43,274 bases of DNA from a virus, in the IMG/VR virus record IMGVR_UViG_3300000928_000109, positions 7,755 to 51,028 of that record, one strand, 5' to 3'. Every line of letters begins with the position of its first letter. Within the stretch, counting starts at the first letter, position 1. The notes under the pieces are model-generated. The model saw nothing but the letters and a program-made list of their open reading frames with translations, did no database searches and had not been told where the DNA came from. A program made the position numbers and the translations under genes. Below, piece by piece: positions 8,843-16,199 of the stretch.

Positions 8843-9225
8843 ACAATAATGAGGAGATTCTAAATCACCTAAAACAACTTTTAGGTGAAAATGTTACTAT
8901 AAAGGAATCCCCTAAATCTGAGGAGGAACGTGCTGAAGCTATTTTTATAGATACAATTACATCAATAGAACATATTTGGAGTAGTGATAATAAACTACAC
9001 GAGGAATATGGAATTGATTTATTAGGATTTACTCAGTATTACTACCACATAATTGAAAATCTAATTGTTTTACAATATGGTTATGATAAAGCTGAGATAA
9101 TTTGGTGGTGGGTTTTGGATAGATTTGCTGAAGATGGTGAGTTATTAGGTGTTGAAACTGAGGATGGTAAAGTGCATGTATTAAAAACTGCTAAACATCT
9201 TTATAGATTTTTAAAAAGTCTATAA
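8839..9225 (+). CDS. Hypothetical acidic protein
   Basis: 128 residues, acidic and mostly helical by composition. The C-terminal half has a Trp-rich segment (EIIWWWVLDRFAEDGE) followed by a short strand-like end. No signal peptide, membrane segment or known motif is seen. It begins within the stop of the 55-residue gene and ends 24 bp before the next gene. Confidence 0.7.
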   Translation: MNNNEEILNHLKQLLGENVTIKESPKSEEERAEAIFIDTITSIEHIWSSDNKLHEEYGIDLLGFTQYYYHIIENLIVLQYGYDKAEIIWWWVLDRFAEDGELLGVETEDGKVHVLKTAKHLYRFLKSL

Positions 9226-9249
9226 TATGTATCCTCAAATTAACAACAA

Positions 9250-9444
9250 ATGTCAAAATTACCTCAAGATATAAAAATGATCCCCTGCAAATCGTGTGGG
9301 GAAGATATGCCTGAATTGAGGACTACATTGTATGGTTACAAATTCTGTGTCAATTGTAGCACAACCAAACCTAAAAAAGCAATCAATGCTCAATTTGGTG
9401 AAGGTGATCATACTTTTAATGACATAGTATTTGTAGAAGATTAA
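9250..9444 (+). CDS. Small zinc-ribbon protein
   Basis: 64 residues with two CxxC pairs, PCKSCGEDMP and KFCVNCSTTKP, about 20 residues apart, which should bind one zinc. The spacing resembles DksA/TraR-type and other short zinc fingers, but the coiled-coil part of DksA is absent. Its stop shares one base with the next start. Function unknown. Confidence 0.7.
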   Translation: MSKLPQDIKMIPCKSCGEDMPELRTTLYGYKFCVNCSTTKPKKAINAQFGEGDHTFNDIVFVED

Positions 9445-10082
9445 TGCCTAGCCCAAAACCCCTTTCTAAAGAACAGATATTGGCAGCAATGTCACAAACG
9501 TTAAGTAATAAAGCGGCAGCTCGTTACTTACACGTTTCATATGTTCATTATAAAAGGTGGGCTAAAAATTATGAGGCGACCGAAGAAGGTTATAAAAATT
9601 TATTTGAACAACATTTAAATCAAGCAGGTAAAGGCATACCTAAATTCCTAAGAGCAGATGGCCCCGAACCAGCTTTATTAGATATAATCGAGGGTAGAGT
9701 AGACGCTTCATCATTTAGCCCAGATAAACTAAAATACAGACTAATAACTGAGGGCTATTTAAAAGAAGAATGTTCAGTATGTGGTTTTCACGAACGACGT
9801 GTAAACGATTACAAAATACCACTATTACTTAACTTTAAGGACAATAATAAAAACAATTATCGTAAGGAAAATACAGAGTTGCTCTGTTATAACCATTATT
9901 TCTTACAAGTAGGAGACATATTTAGCGACAAACAGATTAAGGGTATTGAAGATCACGTCCCAACCTATCAAAGTGATGTAGAATGGGAAATGGATGATTA
10001 CACTCGTCAACGCCTAGAGGAATTAGGGCTGAGTGATAAAGATGATAGTGATGACCCTTATAGCTTAGTCTCTCGAAAATGA
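9444..10082 (+). CDS. HTH plus degenerate HNH-like zinc-finger protein
   Basis: 212 residues. Residues about 8-38 (KEQILAAMSQTLSNKAAARY and onward) look like a helix-turn-helix. From about residue 110, CSVCGFHE and then LLNFKDNNKNNYRKENTELL followed by CYNHYF mirror the layout of phage HTH-HNH endonucleases. Where active enzymes read roughly LxxHHxDGNxxNN, this protein has LLNFKDNN, so the catalytic histidines appear to be lost while the zinc ligands remain. It may be a former homing endonuclease now used as a DNA-binding protein. The tail is acidic. Confidence 0.7.
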   Translation: MPSPKPLSKEQILAAMSQTLSNKAAARYLHVSYVHYKRWAKNYEATEEGYKNLFEQHLNQAGKGIPKFLRADGPEPALLDIIEGRVDASSFSPDKLKYRLITEGYLKEECSVCGFHERRVNDYKIPLLLNFKDNNKNNYRKENTELLCYNHYFLQVGDIFSDKQIKGIEDHVPTYQSDVEWEMDDYTRQRLEELGLSDKDDSDDPYSLVSRK

Positions 10083-10234
10083 AAAAACGTAAGCACGATA
10101 AATTAACTCAAGATTACGATAAACAAAAATCTCGTCATTTAGAAAAGTTAGCTGACAAAATGTTGGAGAACGACGAGAAAATTCGTATATTTAAGGAAAA
10201 GAAATCAAACGGCAAATTTTTAGACCTATTCTAA
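10079..10234 (+). CDS. Small highly charged protein
   Basis: 51 residues from ATG 10079 (ATGA overlap with the preceding stop) to TAA 10232-10234. Lys/Asp/Glu-rich and probably helical (KRKHDKLTQDYDKQKSRHLE), ending in KFLDLF. The next gene starts at the following base. No function recognised. Confidence 0.65.
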   Translation: MKKRKHDKLTQDYDKQKSRHLEKLADKMLENDEKIRIFKEKKSNGKFLDLF

Positions 10235-10543
10235 ATGGTAAAACGTATTAAAGTAAAGAATCTAGAGGAATTTGAAGAGATGCTTGCTCAAAAAGATATT
10301 AAAATATCTAAGGCGATTGTTGAAGTAGCTCTTAAAAATCTTAATGGAAAGAAACGCTTTGTTCCAATTTTAGAAATTCACCTTGAAGAAGAGGGAGAAA
10401 TTTTTGATATTACTTTGGACCGAAGAGATATGGTTTCAACTCTAAAACAAAATCTTCAAATTCACGAACTACATGAGGACTATGAGGGTTGTGCTCGTAT
10501 AGCACATGCTATCAAGGAAATTGAATCAAAATCTAAAAAATAA
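10235..10543 (+). CDS. Hypothetical protein
   Basis: 102 residues, mixed charge. The first half has strand-like segments (FVPILEIHLEEEGEIFDITL) and the second half is helical (LQIHELHEDYEGCARIAHAI). The C-terminal pattern, with a pair of helices and CARIAHAIKEIE, resembles UvrB/UvrC-like or clamp-type small helical motifs, but this is not specific enough to name. It starts directly at the preceding stop. Confidence 0.7.
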   Translation: MVKRIKVKNLEEFEEMLAQKDIKISKAIVEVALKNLNGKKRFVPILEIHLEEEGEIFDITLDRRDMVSTLKQNLQIHELHEDYEGCARIAHAIKEIESKSKK

Positions 10544-10548
10544 AAGTT

Positions 10549-11094
10549 ATGTTATATCGCTACAACAAGAAAGAATTAAAGTTTGAAAAAGCAATTCATA
10601 TTAATTCTTTAAAATGGGTAGCTTTAGGATTAGTGTTGATGTCCTTTATTTCCATTAATACAATGGAAGTAACTGATTATGAACGTATCCTAGAAATTAA
10701 TATCAATGGTGAACGAGAATTCACAGAAGATAAACTTATTCGTAAGCTAAAAGAATTGAATGTGAAATACCCCCACATTGTTTTAGCCCAAGCTAAATTA
10801 GAATCGAATAACTACTCTTCTCGTATATTTATTGAAAATAATAATTTGTTTGGAATGAAGGAAGCCCGTGTGCGAGTAAATCTAGCTAAAGGCACCCAAC
10901 ACAAACATGCTTATTATAATACTTGGCAGGAAAGTGTTTTGGATTATGCGTTTTGGATGGCAACATATGGTTCCAAATGTAAAACAGAACAGCAATACTA
11001 TGATTTGTTAAACGGCTACGCTGAAGACTCAAATTATCAGGCTAAGTTGAAAAATGTAATTAAGAAAAATAACTTAAAATCAAAATTCAACTAA
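10549..11094 (+). CDS. Membrane-anchored GH73/FlgJ-like glucosaminidase (endolysin candidate)
   Basis: 181 residues. A hydrophobic segment near residues 25-38 (WVALGLVLMSFISI) after a basic N-terminus suggests a signal anchor. From about residue 65, HIVLAQAKLESNNYSSRIFI followed by NNLFGMKEARVR is the classic GH73/FlgJ core, with the catalytic Glu in AKLES and the NNLFGMK strand. YNTWQESVLDYAFWM and YAEDSNYQAKLKNVI complete the domain. It should cleave the GlcNAc-MurNAc backbone of peptidoglycan in the periplasm. A signal-anchor endolysin for host lysis is the likeliest role. No holin is obvious next to it. Confidence 0.85.
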   Translation: MLYRYNKKELKFEKAIHINSLKWVALGLVLMSFISINTMEVTDYERILEININGEREFTEDKLIRKLKELNVKYPHIVLAQAKLESNNYSSRIFIENNNLFGMKEARVRVNLAKGTQHKHAYYNTWQESVLDYAFWMATYGSKCKTEQQYYDLLNGYAEDSNYQAKLKNVIKKNNLKSKFN

Positions 11095-11232
11095 ATGGCT
11101 AAAATAGCATCAGGTGGAGCCAAAGTCGCTTCCTCAAAAACATCACGTCCTGGAATTCATTCCAAAACTCAAATATCAAAAAGCAAAAATGCTACTAACT
11201 ATAAAAAGGCCTATAGAGGGCAAGGACGATAA
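11095..11232 (+). CDS. Small basic Ser/Lys-rich protein
   Basis: 45 residues starting directly at the end of the glucosaminidase gene. Strongly basic and low-complexity (SGGAKVASSKTSRPG near the start, NYKKAYRGQGR at the end). Such peptides in large phages may bind nucleic acid or be packaged, but nothing specific is recognised. Its stop shares one base with the next start. Confidence 0.55.
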   Translation: MAKIASGGAKVASSKTSRPGIHSKTQISKSKNATNYKKAYRGQGR

Positions 11233-11339
11233 TGGCAAACGCACGTAAACCCCAACCAAAACCAAAAAGTAAAAGCAGTAGCACTAAGCAAACTGCTCGT
11301 ATGAAAGCTAACACAGAAATCCTAAATAAATTAAAATGA
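11232..11339 (+). CDS. Very small basic protein
   Basis: 35 residues, Lys/Pro/Ser-rich at the N-terminus (RKPQPKPKSKSSSTK) and helical at the end. It overlaps the upstream stop by one base and the lipoprotein start by four, so it is translationally coupled on both sides. Function unknown. Confidence 0.5.
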   Translation: MANARKPQPKPKSKSSSTKQTARMKANTEILNKLK

Positions 11340-11998
11340 AAAAAATGTTATTCGTAATGGTTGCAGCTGCAATGCTATTTAGCTGTTCTAAACCACACCC
11401 TGAAAAAAATATTCTACAAATCCACGAAGGCGCTTACGCATTTTGTGGTGCATCAGGAGCAGTCCCAACAGGTAAAAAGATTATTGTTCAAGGAGTAGAA
11501 TTCGATGAGGGTTGTGCTATTTGTCCTGTATTAGTAGGTCCTTCAATCGCTAACCTCGATATGTGGGGTGATGCAGCAAGTTGGGGTAAATTTTATGTAA
11601 AAGACAACCCACAAACACCAGACGGAACTAACCAAACAGTATGGTCTTTCTATTGGTATTTTGATACAACAGATGTTGTTCCACAATTCAACCCAGCAAC
11701 ACAAAGTTGGGAATGGATGACACCTAATAACAGAGCATTTATCGTAAATACTGATTCAGCACATTTAAGTGAAAGTAACATGTTTGCTATGCCTGGTCGT
11801 ATTATTGATACATTAGATAATGGTATTATTTTAGCTGAATGTTTTGGTCCGCTCAACGAAGCAGCTGTGCCATTACGTAAAGCAATCCCTGTAAAATCAG
11901 GTATGAAATCAATTACAGCAGCTAAAGAAGGTGCTCCATACCCAGTTGGAACACCAATCCCAGCTATGAAATTAAGTAACAATATCGAAAATAAATAA
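11336..11998 (+). CDS. Predicted lipoprotein
   Basis: 220 residues. MKKMLFVMVAAAMLFSCSKP is a lipoprotein signal peptide with cleavage before Cys17. After it come Cys residues in AFCGASG and DEGCAICPV and a Trp/Tyr-rich central part (WSFYWYFDTTD). No enzymatic motif is recognised. It would be anchored in the host envelope, where phage lipoproteins often block superinfection; this role is inferred. Its base use seems somewhat richer in GC than its neighbours. Confidence 0.7.
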   Translation: MKKMLFVMVAAAMLFSCSKPHPEKNILQIHEGAYAFCGASGAVPTGKKIIVQGVEFDEGCAICPVLVGPSIANLDMWGDAASWGKFYVKDNPQTPDGTNQTVWSFYWYFDTTDVVPQFNPATQSWEWMTPNNRAFIVNTDSAHLSESNMFAMPGRIIDTLDNGIILAECFGPLNEAAVPLRKAIPVKSGMKSITAAKEGAPYPVGTPIPAMKLSNNIENK

Positions 11999-11999
11999 A

Positions 12000-12128
12000 A
12001 TGATTGAATTACTAGAAGTAACAGTGATTATGGCAGTTTTAATTTGGGCTTGCTATACACTGTTTTCTTCCGTATATTCATGTTCTGATAAAAATAAATG
12101 TAATAAAAATTGTAAATGTTATGAGTAA
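12000..12128 (+). CDS. Small membrane protein with cysteine-rich tail
   Basis: 42 residues. One transmembrane helix (VTVIMAVLIWACYTLF) is followed by a short tail with four cysteines (SCSDKNKCNKNCKC). It overlaps the next gene by 8 bp. The tail could bind a metal or form disulfides in the periplasm. No function recognised. Confidence 0.5.
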   Translation: MIELLEVTVIMAVLIWACYTLFSSVYSCSDKNKCNKNCKCYE

Positions 12129-12249
12129 TATCTCACCAAAAGCACGTTATGAAGCGTTCACAGAATGGCACAATTGGGCTAAAACCAAATACGCATCTTT
12201 GAAAACTAAAAAAACAAAACCAGCAACTCCCAAATACATTGAATATTAA
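12121..12249 (+). CDS. Small basic protein
   Basis: 42 residues, Lys/Thr-rich C-terminal half (KYASLKTKKTKPATPKYIEY) after a Trp-containing helix (YEAFTEWHNWAKT). It overlaps the preceding gene by 8 bp. Unknown function. Confidence 0.5.
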   Translation: MSNISPKARYEAFTEWHNWAKTKYASLKTKKTKPATPKYIEY

Positions 12250-12253
12250 TCAA

Positions 12254-12424
12254 ATGACTATTAAACCATTAGATATCCTTCACCTACTCGAAGATGAAGA
12301 CATTGAAATGATGGAATATATAGATTTGAATAAGTTATGTATTATGATTACGTTGGATGAGCAATTAAATAAAGAAGAAATAAGCAATAATGAAAGTTTT
12401 AGTAATAGGGGAAATTTGTGCTGA
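12254..12424 (+). CDS. Small acidic protein
   Basis: 56 residues from ATG 12254, chosen over ATG 12239, which lies inside the preceding gene. Acidic and helical (LHLLEDEDIEMMEYIDLNK). Its 3' end overlaps the kinase start by 35 bp, suggesting coupled translation. Unknown function. Confidence 0.5.
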   Translation: MTIKPLDILHLLEDEDIEMMEYIDLNKLCIMITLDEQLNKEEISNNESFSNRGNLC

Positions 12425-13136
12425 TAAATTCGTTTACTGCCAAGCTAAACGTTTATCACCTGAAGCCCCAGTCCCAGTATTAAACCCTGTAGAGGTAGTA
12501 ACTAATTTTGGTATGGCGGGTAACACAGCAGCCAATATTAAAGCTCTCAGCCCTGATTGCACACTATTTTCATTAGGGCAACCTGAGCAAATAACAAAAA
12601 CACGCTATATAGAGAAAAAATCTAATCATATGTTTTTTCGTGTTGATGAGGGTGAAGAAAAAGTTACTCCACTAAGATGGGGTCCTGAGGTTGATATTTT
12701 ACTAGGGCAAGTTGATATTGTAATCGTTAGTGATTATAATAAAGGTTATTTAAGTAATGGTGATTTAAAAGAAATTGCTCGCAAATCTAAATTATCTATT
12801 TTAGATAGTAAACGTAAACTTACTAATGAGATTATTGAAGGGTTTACGTTTGTAAAACTAAATGAATCTGAACGTATCAATAACCCTGAATTGACTTGTG
12901 ATAATATTATTACAACATTAGGTAAACTTGGTGCTGAATATCAAAATGAAGTATACGAATCACCTAACCCACAAGACACAATTGATGTTAGTGGTGCCGG
13001 AGATACATTTACAGCATCATTTATTGTTAAATACTATCAATTAAAAGACGAGCGTGCTGCTATTAAATTTGCTAATAGAATGGCTGCCGAAGTGGTATCT
13101 AAACGTGGTGTAGCTGTTCCTACTGAACGAATTTAA
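12390..13136 (+). CDS. rfaE1: PfkB kinase matching the HldE/RfaE N-terminal domain (heptose-7-phosphate kinase-like)
   Basis: 248 residues. It follows the HldE kinase domain almost motif by motif: VIGEICADKFVYC, KRLSPEAPVPV (compare SRISPEAPVPV in bacterial HldE), GMAGNTAANIKAL, VIVSDYNKGYLS, LDSKRKL, FVKLNESE, and the PfkB signature IDVSGAGDTFTASF with catalytic Asp near residue 215. In bacteria this domain phosphorylates D-glycero-D-manno-heptose-7-phosphate at C1. It is about 70 residues shorter than the bacterial domain, mainly in the middle. The matching nucleotidyltransferase half is a separate gene at 27373, so bifunctional HldE is split here. Confidence 0.85.
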   Translation: MKVLVIGEICADKFVYCQAKRLSPEAPVPVLNPVEVVTNFGMAGNTAANIKALSPDCTLFSLGQPEQITKTRYIEKKSNHMFFRVDEGEEKVTPLRWGPEVDILLGQVDIVIVSDYNKGYLSNGDLKEIARKSKLSILDSKRKLTNEIIEGFTFVKLNESERINNPELTCDNIITTLGKLGAEYQNEVYESPNPQDTIDVSGAGDTFTASFIVKYYQLKDERAAIKFANRMAAEVVSKRGVAVPTERI

Positions 13137-13167
13137 ACGCAGAGCCTTGCAAAAATGCGGATGGGGG

Positions 13168-13200
13168 TTTGGTTATGCCAAATCCCCTTCGTATATTTAC
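13168..13200 (+). promoter_or_regulatory. Host-type promoter, copy 1, with hairpin over the -33 box
   Basis: TTTG, 20 bp, TATATTTAC, fitting the Bacteroidota -33/-7 pattern. GGGGTTTGG and CCAAATCCCC around a TTATG loop form an imperfect inverted repeat over the -33 box. The leader ends in TAAAGGTTATG at the gene starting at 13222. Confidence 0.8.
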
Positions 13201-13221
13201 CATGTTAAAAAAGTAAAGGTT

Positions 13222-13653
13222 ATGCCACTCTGGAAATTCAAAAATACAAACAAATATGGTAATATTCGAACTCGTATTGTCCATACTGATAGCTCTCAGT
13301 TTAGTTTCAATCCAAAAGGACTTGGTAAATTTGTTGGTGTTCAACGATTCCACTATGAATCGCGTAGTCCCTATTTTGGTGTCCTCAAATCCCCATTAGA
13401 TGGTAAATATTACCTCACCCCAGATTGGATTGAGGTAGTTCCTGGCACTACAATTAAGGATATTGTTTACAATACTCCTGTTGTTGAAAAACCCATTGTA
13501 GAAAAAGATGAATGGATGTTTGAATCAGCATCTGATCCTGGTCAATTTTATAAAGTACGCAAAATAGGCATCACATATAAATGCACATGCCCAGGTTCAT
13601 GGAGAGCAAAAGACCGCGAGTGTAAACACATTAAATCCGTGAAAAATGTGTAA
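13222..13653 (+). CDS. SWIM zinc-finger-like protein
   Basis: 143 residues from ATG 13222, which follows the promoter leader AAAGGTT. A longer in-frame reading from 13147 would translate the promoter itself and is rejected. The C-terminus has YKCTCPGSWRAKDRECKHIK, the CxC...CxH arrangement of SWIM zinc fingers, which bind DNA or proteins. The N-terminal 100 residues (WKFKNTNKYGNIRTRI, YYLTPDWIEVVPG) are unassigned. It is the first gene under the first strong host-type promoter. Confidence 0.75.
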   Translation: MPLWKFKNTNKYGNIRTRIVHTDSSQFSFNPKGLGKFVGVQRFHYESRSPYFGVLKSPLDGKYYLTPDWIEVVPGTTIKDIVYNTPVVEKPIVEKDEWMFESASDPGQFYKVRKIGITYKCTCPGSWRAKDRECKHIKSVKNV

Positions 13654-14026
13654 AGTTAGTTGGTGTGATAACGAAACTGAGTTCTATAATAAAACTCAGC
13701 GTTACGTGTTTTGCCCCACCCATATTCAGTATAAACAAATATGTGGTGCCGCAGTTAGATTAGATCGTCCTCATTTAATGTATAAAGTTGAACGATGGAC
13801 TCGAGGTGAGCATCAATGTGAAAGTTGTGGTTTTGATCCCGTAATCTCTTATCCCAATCTACATACTAAAGGCCAATCATCAATGCTAGATGTAGACCAT
13901 ATTAATTCAGATATTAAACATACACCTGAGGGTGAACAGCCATCAAATTACCAATTAAATTGTAAACACTGCCACATTGTAAAATCACATATGGAAGGTG
14001 ATTATGTAGCTAAAAAATATCGATAA
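13646..14026 (+). CDS. HNH endonuclease-like protein
   Basis: 126 residues. CESCGFDP, then MLDVDHINSD and NYQLNCKHCHIVKSH fit the zinc-binding HNH (beta-beta-alpha metal) layout with the first His in DVDH and paired Cys in CKHCH. An extra N-terminal Cys cluster (CKVSWCDNE, FCPTH) may form a second zinc site. It could be a homing nuclease or a packaging/recombination nuclease. It overlaps the previous gene by 8 bp and the next by one base. Confidence 0.75.
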   Translation: MCKVSWCDNETEFYNKTQRYVFCPTHIQYKQICGAAVRLDRPHLMYKVERWTRGEHQCESCGFDPVISYPNLHTKGQSSMLDVDHINSDIKHTPEGEQPSNYQLNCKHCHIVKSHMEGDYVAKKYR

Positions 14027-14367
14027 TGAATAGAAATACCTTTCAAATAGATTTTGATAAAGATAAATTACATTTCCCTTTTATGGGTGATTTACTAGAA
14101 ATTCAAACCGAAAGTGGTAGTTGGCTCCAATCAACTCGAATTACATTTCGTAGTTGGGATGGTCCTCGTCGTATTACAAAACATGATACCAAACTCACTA
14201 CTGACCCCCGGTCTATCAAAATGGGTACTACATCAAGTATAACTCGAGATTATAATGGTCCTGTTTATTTATATGGAACTAATACACAAAAAGCTTTGAA
14301 TAATACATTCAAGATATTATATTCACAGAAGTTAGAATTGGATAAGGTAAATAACAAATACTATTAA
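14026..14367 (+). CDS. Hypothetical protein
   Basis: 113 residues, beta-rich by composition (LLEIQTESGSWLQSTRITF) with RSWDGPRRI and GPVYLYGTN. No signal, membrane segment or known motif. It shares one base with the upstream stop, in an operon led by the SWIM gene. Confidence 0.65.
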   Translation: MNRNTFQIDFDKDKLHFPFMGDLLEIQTESGSWLQSTRITFRSWDGPRRITKHDTKLTTDPRSIKMGTTSSITRDYNGPVYLYGTNTQKALNNTFKILYSQKLELDKVNNKYY

Positions 14368-14368
14368 T

Positions 14369-14782
14369 ATGAGTAGAGGTCGACCTAGTGAAAGCGAAGC
14401 AATCCCATTGGACCAATGGACAATGGAATGCTATGAATACCCTAACAAACCCGAATTAGGTTATAAAGCAATCTATTATTTTGATCGTAATAAAAGCCCT
14501 AATGGTTGTTGGAGAGTAGACCATACCCCAGCTAAAAATGAGGTTTACCCCAAAATTAAAGCTGATAAAGGTAAAGCATATAATCAGCAACCTGTAGTAA
14601 TGGTATTTAAAACATCTAATAATTCAAATGCTCGAGTTAAAATGAAGATTTGGGCTAACGAAAACATTGATTACATTGCTACACAAACCAAACTACCAGG
14701 CGTGCCTGATAAAGCAGTTATACTTGAACTTGGAGTTGGTGAATCTTTTATCAACATTTGGAAGTCAAAGTATAAATTGTGA
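14369..14782 (+). CDS. Hypothetical protein
   Basis: 137 residues. It starts MSRGRPSESEAIPLDQWTME and has CYEYPNKPELGYKAIYYFD, NGCWRVDHTP and VVMVFKTSNNSNARVKMKIW, suggesting a compact beta-rich protein. Its stop overlaps the GTG start of the sulfotransferase-like gene by four bases. Unknown function. Confidence 0.65.
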   Translation: MSRGRPSESEAIPLDQWTMECYEYPNKPELGYKAIYYFDRNKSPNGCWRVDHTPAKNEVYPKIKADKGKAYNQQPVVMVFKTSNNSNARVKMKIWANENIDYIATQTKLPGVPDKAVILELGVGESFINIWKSKYKL

Positions 14783-15480
14783 TTTTACCTAACGAAAAAT
14801 TAATTTACATTCATGTTCCAAAAACCGGAGGTGCTTCGGTTGAGGATTTTCTATTAGATAAATTTGGATACGAACGTAGTATTCTCACTTTTACAGATGG
14901 TATAGGAACCTCTCAGTTTAATAGTGATAATAGTGGTAAAAGGACACTATACCCATTAATGCATTATACTCTACCTCAATTGACTAAGGAAGTAAATAGA
15001 TCAGGTCATAAAGTAGATAATTCTTGGAATATATTTTCAATTGTTAGAAATCCCTATTATAAACTTATCTCTGAATTGTTTTTTGTATGGAATATCCCTT
15101 TGACATTCCATTACCATACTTTACCTGAGTCAGCTCGCCCAGCTTTAGTTGATAGTTCATTAGATGAATATATAAATAATCCTGATAATGTTAATTATCA
15201 TAGTAATCATTCTTTACCACAATATAAATTCTTTGAAAATACAGATTTGAATTATAAAATATTTAAATTTGAAGATGGATTAGAAAATATTATGAGTAAA
15301 TTAGGGTTTGAAATTGAAAAACCATTCCCACATCGATTAAATATTTTTAAGGAAAGAAACACCCCTAAACCAGATTATAAAGATGTTTTAACACCTTATT
15401 TAGTTGAAACTGTTAATAACCTATATTATAAAGACTTTGAAATATTTGGCTATGATATGTTGTCTCCTTTGGATATCTAA
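14779..15480 (+). CDS. Sulfotransferase-like protein (GTG start)
   Basis: 233 residues. KLIYIHVPKTGGASVEDFLL matches the 5'-phosphosulfate-binding loop of Sulfotransfer_2-type enzymes (IHIPKTGGTS), and FSIVRNPYYKLISELF matches the 3'-phosphate motif (RNPYxRxxS). YKIFKFEDGLENIMSKLGF and YYKDFEIFGYD close the domain as in carbohydrate sulfotransferases. Such enzymes use PAPS to sulfate glycans. The GTGA junction makes GTG the natural start. With glycosyltransferases in the same genome, sulfation of a glycan is the likeliest job (inference). Confidence 0.82.
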   Translation: MILPNEKLIYIHVPKTGGASVEDFLLDKFGYERSILTFTDGIGTSQFNSDNSGKRTLYPLMHYTLPQLTKEVNRSGHKVDNSWNIFSIVRNPYYKLISELFFVWNIPLTFHYHTLPESARPALVDSSLDEYINNPDNVNYHSNHSLPQYKFFENTDLNYKIFKFEDGLENIMSKLGFEIEKPFPHRLNIFKERNTPKPDYKDVLTPYLVETVNNLYYKDFEIFGYDMLSPLDI

Positions 15481-15500
15481 CTATTTTTTTGTATATTTAT
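15468..15500 (+). promoter_or_regulatory. Host-type promoter, copy 2
   Basis: TTTG at 15468, exactly 20 bp, then TATATTTAT at 15492, embedded at the end of the sulfotransferase gene. It also contains the ATATTTATAA string seen before structural genes and a TATAAATA box just downstream, so it could be read early and late. It serves the gene at 15521. Confidence 0.65.
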
Positions 15501-15520
15501 AACATATAAATAAAGTAATT

Positions 15521-16183
15521 ATGGCAACAAGAGCATTAGTAGGTTTCATCAATGATGGCCCAGAATTAATTTCAACTTACAACCATTATGATGGCTACCC
15601 AGAAAATTTAGGTGTAGGATTAGATTCATATTATTCAATGCCTGAAGAAGCATTAAAAGTAGCTTCTATGGGTTATATTTCTTACATGAACCCTGAAACT
15701 GGTGAAATTGATGCTAAACATAAAGAACCAGCTGATCGCACTAAATTGTCTACATCATTTGACGATGCTATGATGGAAATAGCTAAAGTAGCTAATTCAT
15801 ATATTGCTGATTATGTTTACATTTATGATATTGTAAATTCAGAATGGGTTAATGTTAAAATGTATGGCACTCGCCAAACCGGTGAAGCATTAGCAGATTT
15901 ACTTCGAGACTTAGATGGTAATATTTTTGGTCCTTCACTTGATGAAGTAAACGAAACTTATGAAACTAAGTGGAAAAAATTCTTAAATGAAGGTGAAGTA
16001 GCTAAAGTAATGTCTCAAGCAATGTTTAAATTACAAGACGAACCTAAAGAAATGCTCGACGCTTATAAAGCTTCATTAACAAATGATATTCGCTTAAATG
16101 GTCAAGAACGATATGCTGACTATTCAGTAGAGGATTTCATTGAAGATTATGAAAATTACATTGCCGATAAAATGGATTACTAA
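15521..16183 (+). CDS. Hypothetical phage protein
   Basis: 220 residues. MATRALVGFINDGPELISTY and YNHYDGYPENLGVGLDSYY at the N-terminus recall a family of phage proteins that begin with a similar TRALIG...YDGYP pattern; their function is unknown to me. The rest is acidic and helical. It has its own promoter. Confidence 0.7.
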   Translation: MATRALVGFINDGPELISTYNHYDGYPENLGVGLDSYYSMPEEALKVASMGYISYMNPETGEIDAKHKEPADRTKLSTSFDDAMMEIAKVANSYIADYVYIYDIVNSEWVNVKMYGTRQTGEALADLLRDLDGNIFGPSLDEVNETYETKWKKFLNEGEVAKVMSQAMFKLQDEPKEMLDAYKASLTNDIRLNGQERYADYSVEDFIEDYENYIADKMDY

Positions 16184-16199
16184 TTTATTAAAAAAAGTT

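Noticed and set aside
13147-13221. N-terminal extension (GFGYAKSPSYIYHVK) of the SWIM ORF
   Set aside because: It is the promoter and leader read as protein; the same peptide appears at 23471 because the promoter is duplicated. The real start is the ATG after AAAGGTT.
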